From assembly GCA_963676045.1 (NCBI GenBank), contig OY780938.1:558001-622000 (forward strand): a stretch of 64,000 nt of DNA. Direction: 5' to 3'. Each line of letters opens with the position of its first letter. Positions within the stretch are counted from its first letter, which is position 1. This document shows positions 1 to 9,517 of the stretch, piece after piece. The position numbers and the translations under genes were made by a program. Under the pieces are notes generated by a model that saw nothing but the letters and a program-made list of their open reading frames with translations, was not told the origin of the DNA and searched no databases. This stretch comes from Methanogranum sp963676045 (GTDB lineage: Archaea > Thermoplasmatota > Thermoplasmata > Methanomassiliicoccales > Methanomethylophilaceae).

Positions 1-143
1 ATTGATATTAGAATTACAATGGCAGAAATAATAGCAATCAAAAGTAGTGTAAATTTCTGCTGACGCCTTATAATTAATTTTGAAACAGCATCCATCTTTG
101 CTTCGTCATAATCTTCAATGCTATCTTTTGAAGTCTCATCCAT
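1..143 (-). CDS. Partial small membrane protein
   Basis: The reading frame opens at an ATG at 143 and is still open at the window edge, giving the first 47 residues. An acidic N-terminus (about 20 residues) precedes a basic IIRRQQK stretch and then a hydrophobic run (LLLIAIISAIVILIS) that looks like a membrane helix. It diverges from the large plus-strand run that follows. No family is recognised and the C-terminus is not visible. Confidence 0.5.
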   Translation of the reverse strand, partial: MDETSKDSIEDYDEAKMDAVSKLIIRRQQKFTLLLIAIISAIVILIS

Positions 144-298
144 TAAATACCCACTAACAAAATTCTAATTTAAATAAATCTCTAAAAAATTTCATAGTTA
201 TTTTCAAAAATAACGAGGTTGACACTAGGTTATAAAATACTCATTTAAAACTCAAGTGTTCAAAAAACGTCCGTTTCTTTTTCATTTTTCATGCTATG

Positions 299-354
299 GA
301 TATAAGATATGAGGCGTAATAGATCCATCGCAGACCGTTTAGACGATCGTCTGC
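299..354 (+). promoter_or_regulatory. Candidate promoter and leader hairpin for the 369-14202 gene run
   Basis: A TATA-like GATATAAGA at 299-307 lies about 25 bases before a hairpin at 330-354 (GCAGAC paired with GTCTGC, 13-base loop). The hairpin sits 15 bases upstream of the first start codon. A second AT-rich box (TATAAAAT, near 231-238) is an alternative promoter. Assignment is by position and composition only. Confidence 0.35.
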
Positions 355-368
355 AGGGTTGATAAACA

Positions 369-620
369 ATGGTTGATTGGATTCAGACTGTTACGACATT
401 TCCGGGAATCATTCCGGCGATAATAGCAGTCATTGCAATTGCTGTAATGGTTATATGCGCATTAGCGCGCGTAGACCATTGGGCGGTTTATGTCATCGGA
501 ATAATTGTGGTGATCGTCTGCGTCGCGGTCATATGCCTTCAGGGATATGGGATCATGCAGCTTTGGCCATTCGAGTGGTACGGATTGAACGGAGCGGCAG
601 AACCGCCTGTCATAGCGTGA
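369..620 (+). CDS. Small two-helix membrane protein
   Basis: This 83-residue protein is almost entirely two hydrophobic helices (about residues 10-33 and 37-58) with a short aromatic tail containing WPFEWYG. It is the first gene of a co-directional run and lies only 4 bases before the next start. No family is recognised. Its size, topology and position beside surface proteins and an assembly-type ATPase resemble small membrane proteins of membrane-containing viruses, but that is contextual inference. Confidence 0.6.
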   Translation: MVDWIQTVTTFPGIIPAIIAVIAIAVMVICALARVDHWAVYVIGIIVVIVCVAVICLQGYGIMQLWPFEWYGLNGAAEPPVIA

Positions 621-624
621 TACT

Positions 625-2124
625 ATGGACATTTTCAAAGATAAAAAGAAACTTTTTACATTTTTCGCAATTGCTATGATCGCACTATGCGGTGCGTTCA
701 TTTTGTCATCTGAACACACTCAGGATTCCGCAGCCATCGGAGAAGACCTATCAGCAACTTACGGAACCCCGACTAACATAAGTCTCGCACCGGGATACTC
801 GTGGACATATACCCCGACGTATCCAGCTGATCTTGCGAGTTACGTTACAACATCGCTTCAAGTCAACGATTCGTCGATAGGTAGCGTTTCATCCGGTGTC
901 GTCACGGTCTTGGTACCATCCAATGCGACCGTAGGCACGGTTTACAACATCGTGATCAAGGCATACATGTCTTCACCAGTCGAACAGACCGCCTACCAGT
1001 ACGTGAAAATAACTGTCACTTCCGGTCTGTCGATCACAGCGGGACAGGACATCGCCGATATCGTGAAAGGAACCGCCATAACATCACTCACACCTGCTGC
1101 GACATCGTCTATGGGAACCATCACATGGGCTGTAAAATCAGGTCAGAGTCTCCCTGCAGGCCTCACACTTTCCAGCGGAGTCGTCAGTGGTACACCTACT
1201 GTCGCAGGCACCAACACTGTCTATCTGACCGCATCATGTTCCGGACAGACCGCTGACCTTACAGTATCATTTGTCGTTTACAATGTGATCGTAGGAGGGT
1301 CTGCACAGACCATCTCATCATACAACACCACAGTCTCATCCACAACGATCACACAGACAGGTTCTGACCTCGGAGTCACATGGGCGGTCACATCAGGTAC
1401 CATGCCTGCAGGATTCTCGCTCAATGCTTCGACAGGAGTCATCAGCGGATCATCTGCGGTGGTCAAGTCGACTGCGATCACCATCACAGGAACAACAGCC
1501 AACGGACCTACGCAGACAACGACCAAGGTCATCACAGTCAGATCCGAATCAACACTAACACTTTCCGGCGGAGCTGATATCACAACCTTCAAAAACAATG
1601 CAACGGCCAAGACATCTGCAATCACAGCTGGTGCGACGACATCGACCATCGCATGGACCATCACAGCTTACAGCGGTGTAACAGTCTCTGCAGCAGGAGT
1701 TGTATCGATCGTCAACTCGACAACAGCTAACATGGCTGGCAGTGTGACGGTCACAGCCACAACAGCTTACGGACAGGTAGTAACCAAAGTGGTCAATCTG
1801 CATGTCGAAGACACATTGACGATCTCCGGCAACACAACGCTCAGCGCGATCGCAGGCACAGCCAAATCCACAACGGCATTCACTGTTGTTGGAGGTTCTG
1901 GTAACACACTTGCTGCCTCTACCGGTGCTGTAGGTCTGAACCAGGCTATCGTCAGCGGTGCTTTACAAATCAACTCGGCATCACCCACCACAGGCAACAC
2001 AGTAACGGTGACAGTGACATCAGCTGCAGGTCAGACGGCCACAGCGACAATCACAGTCAACGTCTACAACGTACTGACATTCAGCAGCTCTCCAAGCGGA
2101 GGAATAGTAGCTTACGCTGTGTGA
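625..2124 (+). CDS. Secreted adhesin-like protein with Ig-like repeats
   Basis: The protein has 499 residues. Residues 1-30 form a basic then hydrophobic signal segment (KDKKK, then FFAIAMIALCGAFIL). The rest is Thr/Ser-rich beta-sandwich-like repeats. Several repeats carry the putative Ig (He_PIG-type) signature LPAGLTLSSGVVSGTPT near residue 175 and again near 255. It has no C-terminal membrane anchor and ends in SSPSGGIVAYAV, a tail almost repeated at the end of the next gene. The next gene begins within or just after its stop, suggesting translational coupling. It is probably exposed on the cell or particle surface; the ligand is unknown. Confidence 0.75.
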   Translation: MDIFKDKKKLFTFFAIAMIALCGAFILSSEHTQDSAAIGEDLSATYGTPTNISLAPGYSWTYTPTYPADLASYVTTSLQVNDSSIGSVSSGVVTVLVPSNATVGTVYNIVIKAYMSSPVEQTAYQYVKITVTSGLSITAGQDIADIVKGTAITSLTPAATSSMGTITWAVKSGQSLPAGLTLSSGVVSGTPTVAGTNTVYLTASCSGQTADLTVSFVVYNVIVGGSAQTISSYNTTVSSTTITQTGSDLGVTWAVTSGTMPAGFSLNASTGVISGSSAVVKSTAITITGTTANGPTQTTTKVITVRSESTLTLSGGADITTFKNNATAKTSAITAGATTSTIAWTITAYSGVTVSAAGVVSIVNSTTANMAGSVTVTATTAYGQVVTKVVNLHVEDTLTISGNTTLSAIAGTAKSTTAFTVVGGSGNTLAASTGAVGLNQAIVSGALQINSASPTTGNTVTVTVTSAAGQTATATITVNVYNVLTFSSSPSGGIVAYAV

Positions 2125-2129
2125 TCGCC

Positions 2130-3404
2130 ATGACTGCGAATAAAAATCTGAAACTTCTTACGATATTTTCCTTAGTGCTACTAAGCTCGTGTATCGTGGG
2201 AATGGTTCTTACCGAAGACTCTGAAGATTCCGACGCCGCAGGTACCGTATATGAATTGAAGTCAGGTTCAACATCATATGCAGCTGTTGGTCAGGCTTAT
2301 GCATGTAATATATCTACTACAACAACAAGTAGTAACGGCGGTGCATTCAACCCGACATTGTACAGCTATTCAGTGAATTGGACGTGTATATCTGCTTCTG
2401 CCTATCCGACATCTAACAATTCAGTGACATCTTTGAATGGAATGGCCGCAACAGGAAATGTCACCACAGCAGGCAGCAATACAGTTACAGTCATTGCTTT
2501 GACTTTGACAGGAACACCCACTGTCTCTGGGGATTGGTATATGACGACATCTGTCACATATACGAAGATATCCGACTCAACGACTACCACAGTCATGTAC
2601 GGAGAGCATCTGGAGATCACAGCAGGCATCACACATACCCTTTCGTACAATGCGAACGGAGGCTCAGGAGCACCATCCACTCAGACTGTCACAAATGCGA
2701 GCAGTACAACGTCGATGACGATATCATCAACGGTGCCGACACGTTCTGGATATACCTTCTTGGGATGGGCCACATCATCATCGGCTACGACAGCGGACTA
2801 TTCTTCTGGTGACACCATATCTGTTGGAAGTACTGCGGTCACACTGTATGCAGTATGGCAACAGATCACATACACGCACACTCTGTATTATAATGCGAAC
2901 GGAGGCTCAGGTGGTCCATCTACAGCGACGGTCACAAACACCTCCCCTACATCTAATTTTACAGTTTCCAATAGCAAACCAATACGTTCCGGATATACCT
3001 TGCTTGGATGGTCCACATCATCGTCTGCAACAACAGCTAGCTATTTTGGAGGCGGCACGATATCCGTAGGAACTACCGCTAAAACACTCTATGCGGTCTG
3101 GCAGCAGTCTGTGATAACAGTATCAGGAACACCTGAAGATGCCATCTTAGTAGGGTCTTCTTACACCTACACTCCAACAATATCTGTCACTGGATGCACA
3201 CTATCAATAGATGGCGCATCATGGATGACGACCTCGGACGGCACCTTGATAGGTACACCTACCGAGGCAGGAACATACACAATAACAATAACAGCATCAC
3301 AGTCTGGGTATACATCCGGAACACAGACATTCACTGTGATAGTTGTATCTGTTTTAGAATTCACATCATCCCCGATAGGAGGTGTAGTGGCTTATGCAAT
3401 ATGA
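2130..3404 (+). CDS. Secreted protein with Listeria-Bacteroides repeats
   Basis: From the ATG at 2130 the protein has 424 residues (a GTG at 2121 is possible). An N-terminal signal helix (LKLLTIFSLVLLSSCIVGMVL) precedes an acidic EDSEDSDA stretch. A domain of about 130 residues follows that is closely matched in the protein at 4532. Two Listeria-Bacteroides (InlB/Flg_new) repeats come next, each running from YNANGGSG to LYAVW, then an Ig-like unit (LIGTPTEAGTYTITI). The tail SSPIGGVVAYAI matches that of the preceding gene and no membrane anchor is present. A GGAGGTG in its last codons lies 10 bases before the next start. Confidence 0.75.
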   Translation: MTANKNLKLLTIFSLVLLSSCIVGMVLTEDSEDSDAAGTVYELKSGSTSYAAVGQAYACNISTTTTSSNGGAFNPTLYSYSVNWTCISASAYPTSNNSVTSLNGMAATGNVTTAGSNTVTVIALTLTGTPTVSGDWYMTTSVTYTKISDSTTTTVMYGEHLEITAGITHTLSYNANGGSGAPSTQTVTNASSTTSMTISSTVPTRSGYTFLGWATSSSATTADYSSGDTISVGSTAVTLYAVWQQITYTHTLYYNANGGSGGPSTATVTNTSPTSNFTVSNSKPIRSGYTLLGWSTSSSATTASYFGGGTISVGTTAKTLYAVWQQSVITVSGTPEDAILVGSSYTYTPTISVTGCTLSIDGASWMTTSDGTLIGTPTEAGTYTITITASQSGYTSGTQTFTVIVVSVLEFTSSPIGGVVAYAI

Positions 3405-4491
3405 TAAAAAAATGATAATTTATCCAGCATGCTTCGCATGTTTGATGGCGATCGTGGTGGCGACAGCCACGATGCCCACGGCAGACACTTCTGCCACAGA
3501 AGTCGACCAGGACCTAGGGCAGTTCTATTCATACACTGTCCAATTCATTTTCAACGGGTCTCAAGCTGAATCCATCTCATGGGATTTCGGGGACAGTTCA
3601 ACAGCATCAACAGAATGGAATCCGAGACACGTATTCCCAGCTGTCGGTACATACTATGTGACCCAGACACTCACCAACTCATACAATGGAGGCTCAATAA
3701 CAACTTCAGTGTACAAAGTTGAGATAATGGGTTTCCCTGTCATAACTTTCAACTCGAACGATGGAACATCGGTCAGCGAAATACACCAGACCGGATACAA
3801 CCTCACTGCTACTCAGCCAGAGGCCCCTGTAAAGGAGGGTTACACCTTCATTGCATGGTATAAAGATGTCGAGCTGACCGTTCCTATGGATTGGTCTTCA
3901 GGGGTTACAAGATCAATGATACTTTATGCATCATGGATGGAGGAATCTCAGACGGTTTACAACACCGTATCCTTCGATGTCAACGGAGGGTCCATATCGA
4001 TGTCTATGCAATCTGTCGAACAAGGCCTTTCTATCTCCGTTCCAGATTATGTTGGGATAAAAGAAGATTTCATCTTCATAGGATGGGAATCTAATGGGGT
4101 CATATTCTCTCCCGGTGACTCTTTAGCGGTCGATCAGGACATAGTGCTTACCGCAGTCTGGGAAACAGAACCAGAAGTAGTGTATTTCACGGTCACATTC
4201 GATGTGGGGGACCTTGCTTTGGATGCACCAGGCTCTCAGACAGTAATTTCTGGAAGCCACGCAACAGATCCTGAAGCGACATTGGACGGATACGTCCTGG
4301 TATGGCTTCTGGATGGCGAGACATATGATTTCTCCTCACCCGTGACCTCCAACATAACTCTGACACTCAGCGCAACAGAGGTCGGCGGTCATGACGATAC
4401 TCCTGACAAGACAATTCTGACTATCATCATAGGGATAATACTTGTGATAGCAATCGTGCTCGGATTGATAGTTCTGAGCAAGGTCATCTGA
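3394..4491 (+). CDS. Anchored PKD/Listeria-Bacteroides repeat surface protein
   Basis: This 365-residue protein has a signal segment (about residues 7-27), then a PKD-type domain (ISWDFGDSSTAS, then WNPRHVFPAVGTYYVTQT). Three Listeria-Bacteroides-like repeats follow (FNSNDGTSV, FDVNGGSISM and FDVGDLALD start the units). A C-terminal transmembrane helix (about 341-363) ends in SKVI. The start overlaps the previous gene by 11 bases. Topology is type I: outside N-terminal domains, one anchor and almost no cytoplasmic tail, as in archaeal surface adhesins and in spike proteins of pleomorphic viruses. Confidence 0.75.
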   Translation: MQYDKKMIIYPACFACLMAIVVATATMPTADTSATEVDQDLGQFYSYTVQFIFNGSQAESISWDFGDSSTASTEWNPRHVFPAVGTYYVTQTLTNSYNGGSITTSVYKVEIMGFPVITFNSNDGTSVSEIHQTGYNLTATQPEAPVKEGYTFIAWYKDVELTVPMDWSSGVTRSMILYASWMEESQTVYNTVSFDVNGGSISMSMQSVEQGLSISVPDYVGIKEDFIFIGWESNGVIFSPGDSLAVDQDIVLTAVWETEPEVVYFTVTFDVGDLALDAPGSQTVISGSHATDPEATLDGYVLVWLLDGETYDFSSPVTSNITLTLSATEVGGHDDTPDKTILTIIIGIILVIAIVLGLIVLSKVI

Positions 4492-4531
4492 ATACCGACG
4501 GCCGGACAGCCGATTTATTTCAGTGATTAAA

Positions 4532-6544
4532 ATGAGAACAAAAAGCAAGATGGCCATGGTCTTAGGGATTATTGCCATAATGATGGCCTGCACAGTGTCG
4601 GCGATTATTGCGGAGGATTCGCATGATGCCGATGCAGCAAGCAATGTGAATGAGCTTTCAACGAGTGATCAGGATTACACATGGGTAGGTCACGAATATC
4701 AATGGACATACTCTGTGATAACATCTAGCAGCAATGGAGGGGAATTCTCTCCCATCTATTACACATATCATATAAATTGGATATGTGTTTCCGGCTCGGC
4801 ATATCAGACAAGTAACAATTCAATGACGTCATTGCATGGAATGAATGTTAACGGTACTATCGGTGGAAGCCAGAAATTTTATGTAAATATGCAGATGATC
4901 GGAACTGCAACGCAAGCCGGTGACTGGTATTCTTCGATGTCAGTGACATACACAAAGATATCTGACTCAAGCACGACGACAGTTCTCTATGGTACACATC
5001 TGTCTATCAGTTCAGGATATACATATGAGGCAGTATTGAATTATGGATCTTACAATAACGGAGTATATTCGCCATACACAAATGACACCAGTTCAGTAAC
5101 GCAGGCCACTCATGGTGCTACAGGATCACACACGTTCACAGTTTCCAATTACACACCAACAAAAACAGGATACACATTCCTAGGATGGACAACGACTCCT
5201 GGTTCCAACACTGTAGAGTATGTATCAGGTGACACCGTTACAGTCAATTATGGTTCCTCAATTGGACTATACTCCGTATGGCAAGCAAATACGAATACAT
5301 ATTTCGCATATTTGACATACAGCGGCTATAAAACAGATTACTACACCATGACTGGTACCAGTGCGAGCGGCTCACACGCTTTCACGATCACATCTTACAA
5401 AGGGGCACATAATGACGGAAACAAGCAATATTCCATAGCAGGATGGGCCACTTCTCAGAACTCAACAGTGATAGCATACCATTCTGGTGACAGCATATCC
5501 GTTGCTTTCGGAAGCACTACTACATTGTACCCCGTATGGACATACACAACCGTATCATATACCATAGATTTCGATGCAAATGGCGGTACTGGAACAGTGG
5601 CAGATATAACCGACGATATGAATGAAGTAATCACTCTTCCATCTTCTGGTTTCACCAGATCGGGATATTCTCTTGCAGGATGGTCGTCATACTCAGTCGC
5701 TAGCACCGTGGAATATACCCTTGGAGGTTCATTCACACTGAACAGAGACATAACTCTGTATGCTGTATGGCGTGTCGTTACCGCACCTGTCGCATCTTTC
5801 ACATATTCCGTCAATTCAAGCAATCAATATGCGATAGATTTCACAGACACCTCTATAGGTGCTGTTGTATGGCAGTGGACATTTGGTGATACGGTAACAT
5901 CTACTTCCCAGAATCCAAGTCACACATATCAGGCATCAGGATCATACACAGTGACCTTGACAGTTACGAACTCAACGCAACAGACGAATACGTACAGTCT
6001 CATTGTGACCATCGGTGGCGATCCGAATGAAACCTACATCATAACATTCGATTATGGCGAAGGTTCCGGTACGATATCGGAATTGCAAGGCCTTTATCTC
6101 TCATATCTGTTGCTGCCTGACGCTACATATGCTGGACATACATTCACGGGCTGGTATCTGAATGGTGTATTCGTCGGTAATTGCGCATCAGAATACCAGG
6201 TTGCTGGCAATGTGACCCTTACGGCTCAGTATGAGGTTGGCAGCACTGAAGAGTTCAACGTTACATTCATAAGCGGAAACTCTACGATTGCGGTTCAGAA
6301 GGTAACATCGGGAGGATATGCTACTGCGATGAGAGGAGATGCCAACAGGGAATTGGTTGGCTGGTATGACTCTGATGGGAATCTTTTCAACTTCTCTACG
6401 CCGATCACATCTGATCTGACCCTTACTGCAAAATATACTGGTGGTTCAGACACTTCGTTCCCCGATATCGGAATGGTTGGATGGGCCATAATAGCAGCCA
6501 TAATAATCATATGTGTAGGAGCAGCGATCAAATGGTTGAAGTGA
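4532..6544 (+). CDS. Large anchored Listeria-Bacteroides/PKD surface protein
   Basis: The ATG at 4532 is preferred over a GTG at 4523, giving 670 residues. Signal helix near residues 8-27, then EDSHDADA. The N-terminal domain (VNELSTSDQDYTWVG onward) is paralogous to that of the protein at 2130. Three Listeria-Bacteroides-type repeats follow (clearest: FDANGGTGTV), then a PKD unit (WQWTFGDTVTSTSQNPSHTY), two further repeats and a C-terminal membrane helix (VGWAIIAAIIIICVGAAI). It is probably a surface-displayed binding protein. The following gene starts inside its last codons. Confidence 0.75.
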   Translation: MRTKSKMAMVLGIIAIMMACTVSAIIAEDSHDADAASNVNELSTSDQDYTWVGHEYQWTYSVITSSSNGGEFSPIYYTYHINWICVSGSAYQTSNNSMTSLHGMNVNGTIGGSQKFYVNMQMIGTATQAGDWYSSMSVTYTKISDSSTTTVLYGTHLSISSGYTYEAVLNYGSYNNGVYSPYTNDTSSVTQATHGATGSHTFTVSNYTPTKTGYTFLGWTTTPGSNTVEYVSGDTVTVNYGSSIGLYSVWQANTNTYFAYLTYSGYKTDYYTMTGTSASGSHAFTITSYKGAHNDGNKQYSIAGWATSQNSTVIAYHSGDSISVAFGSTTTLYPVWTYTTVSYTIDFDANGGTGTVADITDDMNEVITLPSSGFTRSGYSLAGWSSYSVASTVEYTLGGSFTLNRDITLYAVWRVVTAPVASFTYSVNSSNQYAIDFTDTSIGAVVWQWTFGDTVTSTSQNPSHTYQASGSYTVTLTVTNSTQQTNTYSLIVTIGGDPNETYIITFDYGEGSGTISELQGLYLSYLLLPDATYAGHTFTGWYLNGVFVGNCASEYQVAGNVTLTAQYEVGSTEEFNVTFISGNSTIAVQKVTSGGYATAMRGDANRELVGWYDSDGNLFNFSTPITSDLTLTAKYTGGSDTSFPDIGMVGWAIIAAIIIICVGAAIKWLK

Positions 6545-8400
6545 AAACCAATAAGAAGAAGCTGATGGTCTGTGCTTTGGCCACCATCATGGTCGCTACT
6601 GCGATCATGCTTCCCTTTATGCATCAGGAGACAGAGGATTCGGATGCAAATGTATTCAATGACATAGAAGATGCTTTCAACTGCCTTACAGCTAAAAGCG
6701 GTTGGACGAAGGAATACTTCGGTGTAACTTTAGAATTGGGTACTTTTGCCGGGCTTCCCTATGTATATGTGGACGATGTGGGTTCATCCAATGATAATGA
6801 TGCGACGAGTGTTGTCAATACGATAAATGCCGTTATCAATGCAATATATGCATTGGAACCATCCATATCATCGGGGATCAGTTTCTCATCCTCGTATTTC
6901 CAGCGCATGTGTGAGGTAGCAGCCGCAGAAACATGGTATGCAGGCGGAACGATAGATAACGATATCATATTGCTGAATTCCCAGACGTGTGATTTCGTCA
7001 CCAAGGATATCATCAACTATACCACGCCCATAAGCAGTGAATTCGATTATTCGCTCAACGATAGCTCTCTCGGGCATTCGTTCAAGGTTGGAACATACAC
7101 AATAACTCCCAAGAGCATAGATGTCAGCGATGACGACATAATCTCTTTCGGAATGGGGACCAATGTAACATCATCGTCTAACAATAAGGTCTATATCTAT
7201 CCCGGAGAGAATGATAATTACGGATATATCTGGGTCTACGGCGGTTCAGCAACAATAACAGATTCAGACGGACATACCTACACTTTGGATCAGGGAAGGA
7301 ATGACCTCAGCGGTCTCGACAAGGGAATATACACACTACAATCTGGAAGGACCTATGTAGGTTCTCTTTACTCCTCTTATGATTCTGGTGCAGCAACAGT
7401 CTATCCAGCATGTGTCATAAATGGATCGTCTGGATACTGTTATGTTTTAGAGACCGCCCATGGGAATTCAACCATCTTCTACAATGGTTCTGCAACAACT
7501 ACAACATCGGAGGTCACCTACAAGATAGCCGACAGGGACAGCACATCTGAATGCAGCGTATCGAAGGTTTTCGATATAATGCGCAACCTCATGGCTGCAA
7601 ACCAAGAGCTAATCAATGATTCATTGACCTCTGCTCAAACGGCTTGGATGGTATTCGACACTGCGGGGGAATCCTCGGTTTTCGTTTCTCCATCATCGCT
7701 TATTCCGAATCTCAAGAATCTTGATTTCACCTCATCTCAGGCGTATCTGATCTATATGTCCGCTTTGCAGCAGATGTCTGAAAAATTCAAAACTACAAGT
7801 GATAAATTCGAAGCATCTGATGTTCTGATATCTGAGGATTCCTTGGACCTCGTGTGTTACGGAACGATATATACCGTTTCGCAGGGAGGTTCGCGTACCG
7901 CTCTGGCGACTGATATTTATTTCACGCCGATGTGCTACGAACGCGATCAATCCATACTGATAGGGGAAACACCGTTCTTACAGCCAGGTCTTGCGATGAC
8001 TTGGGTTTCTGACGGCAATGGCGGATTCACTCCTGGAAAACTGATAACTTTGCAATCCAGCATGGTATTGAGCATTTCCGCGATGATCTACAGAGGCACT
8101 GAATACACCAACGTAGGGGACGGTGTCACATTGCAGGTCAAGTCCTTACCTGAATTGGAAGGTTACGACCCTGAGCCTTGGGAACCGTCTAAGCAGTCAA
8201 ATGTTGATTGGATAATAATATTGGCAATATGTGGAATAATATTGATCGCGTTGGGATGTATTTTTGAGTTCAACAAGGTCCTTATAATTTTCGGATTTGT
8301 CTGTATTACTATAGCTATAATATGGTATTTCTTGCCAGAAATAGAGAATTTCATAGGCTCTCTCAACCCCTTCATAATTTCATCGGAAGGAGGGCCTTGA
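6532..8400 (+). CDS. Membrane-anchored protein of unknown family
   Basis: The ATG at 6532 has a GGAG 10 bases upstream and overlaps the previous stop; an in-frame ATG at 6481 would run across the previous gene's anchor. The product is about 622 residues. An N-terminal hydrophobic segment (LMVCALATIMVATAIMLPF) is followed by the same acidic EDSDA signature as its neighbours, so it is probably exported. The large outer region lacks the Listeria-Bacteroides repeats of its neighbours. The C-terminus has two or three hydrophobic helices (WIIILAICGIILIALGCIF, then LIIFGFVCITIAIIWYFL). No family is recognised; a structural or surface role is inferred from position. Confidence 0.65.
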   Translation: MVEVKTNKKKLMVCALATIMVATAIMLPFMHQETEDSDANVFNDIEDAFNCLTAKSGWTKEYFGVTLELGTFAGLPYVYVDDVGSSNDNDATSVVNTINAVINAIYALEPSISSGISFSSSYFQRMCEVAAAETWYAGGTIDNDIILLNSQTCDFVTKDIINYTTPISSEFDYSLNDSSLGHSFKVGTYTITPKSIDVSDDDIISFGMGTNVTSSSNNKVYIYPGENDNYGYIWVYGGSATITDSDGHTYTLDQGRNDLSGLDKGIYTLQSGRTYVGSLYSSYDSGAATVYPACVINGSSGYCYVLETAHGNSTIFYNGSATTTTSEVTYKIADRDSTSECSVSKVFDIMRNLMAANQELINDSLTSAQTAWMVFDTAGESSVFVSPSSLIPNLKNLDFTSSQAYLIYMSALQQMSEKFKTTSDKFEASDVLISEDSLDLVCYGTIYTVSQGGSRTALATDIYFTPMCYERDQSILIGETPFLQPGLAMTWVSDGNGGFTPGKLITLQSSMVLSISAMIYRGTEYTNVGDGVTLQVKSLPELEGYDPEPWEPSKQSNVDWIIILAICGIILIALGCIFEFNKVLIIFGFVCITIAIIWYFLPEIENFIGSLNPFIISSEGGP

Positions 8401-8582
8401 TGATACACGAAATAATATCTTTCGCGGCGGCCAACCCGCTCGTGATCATAATCCTGGTCTACGTTATCCAATTCCTCTCGATCGCCTATCTTTGGATTAA
8501 AGAAAAAAGAATCGGTGCAACGATAGATCTTGGAATACTCTTCACCAGGCTGTTCCTCAACTCGATGGGGGTGTGCATATGA
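8400..8582 (+). CDS. Small membrane protein, 60 residues
   Basis: The ATG overlaps the previous stop by one base (TGATG) and the stop overlaps the next start. A strong membrane helix (NPLVIIILVYVIQFLSIAYL) is followed by KEKR and a second, weaker amphipathic segment. No family is recognised. The tight coupling on both sides indicates a real gene of the same operon. Confidence 0.6.
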   Translation: MIHEIISFAAANPLVIIILVYVIQFLSIAYLWIKEKRIGATIDLGILFTRLFLNSMGVCI

Positions 8583-9517
8583 TAGATTACATCTCCATCG
8601 TGCTAGGATTATCTGCAGGATTGGTAGGAGTGGCCATGGGGCATGTGATGCGCAAAGCATCTCATGCTCTGCTATTCCTAAGAGACCCGTTCTTTGTGTT
8701 CTTCTGCTGCCTCGGATGGCTGGTCATGATAATCCTTGGAGAGTCTGGAAAGGTCCCGTTCTTCGCGACAGGCCTATGGAACATAATGATGCTCGCATTC
8801 GACCTGGGTTACATCGTAGGATACAGACTGTGCAATGCCAGGGACAAGATAGAGATTGACCTTCCGACGCCGGGTGTCGGATCTAATTCACTTCCTCTCG
8901 TGTACTACATCAAGAAGCAGAAGATCTTCATGATGCCTCAGAAGTTCGGGCCGATATGCAAAGCGGTCATCGGGGTAAGATATCCATTGGACATCAATCT
9001 CGATCAGGCGGCCAATGCGCGCATCGTCAGCACCAGCAACGGATTCAAGACCGTGAAGGTCGAGGCATATCCGATAGGTGCTGCGAAGAGTATGCCAATA
9101 ACTGTAGGTAAAATCGCAATCAAACCAAGAAAGTACACGGACCCTACAACAGGTATAGAATTTACAGAGAAGAGATATCTTTTCAATTTCTACGCTGAAG
9201 AGCATTACATGAGGTTCGCCCAGGTGGTCATAGAGGATCACATCTCATTCTGGGGCATGGCAACGGCATACCTAGAAGCCAACGCTAATGCTGTGGAACA
9301 GAGGGCGGTCAACGTGAGACTGCAGATAGATCTCCAAACGATAAAATATGCGGCCGCCGGGGACATCGTACAGGGTGCGATAGACCTGAACATCGATGCT
9401 CCCAACTTCCAGACAAGACTGGACACTAGGATGCAGCAGGAGAGGGACAGGAGAAAGAAGACCGAAGATACAGGAATGCCAAAAGGTGATGATAACGGCC
9501 TATCAGCAGAACCTTAA
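8579..9517 (+). CDS. Triple-helix membrane protein with soluble C-terminal domain
   Basis: The ATG at 8579 follows a GGGGGTG ribosome-binding site and overlaps the previous stop. The 312 residues begin with three hydrophobic helices (about 4-22, 37-54, 66-83). A mixed alpha/beta domain (about 90-300) and a charged tail (RMQQERDRRKKTED) follow. No family is recognised. A membrane anchor plus cytoplasmic domain next to an assembly-type ATPase suggests an inner-membrane platform component, which is inference only. Confidence 0.6.
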   Translation: MIDYISIVLGLSAGLVGVAMGHVMRKASHALLFLRDPFFVFFCCLGWLVMIILGESGKVPFFATGLWNIMMLAFDLGYIVGYRLCNARDKIEIDLPTPGVGSNSLPLVYYIKKQKIFMMPQKFGPICKAVIGVRYPLDINLDQAANARIVSTSNGFKTVKVEAYPIGAAKSMPITVGKIAIKPRKYTDPTTGIEFTEKRYLFNFYAEEHYMRFAQVVIEDHISFWGMATAYLEANANAVEQRAVNVRLQIDLQTIKYAAAGDIVQGAIDLNIDAPNFQTRLDTRMQQERDRRKKTEDTGMPKGDDNGLSAEP

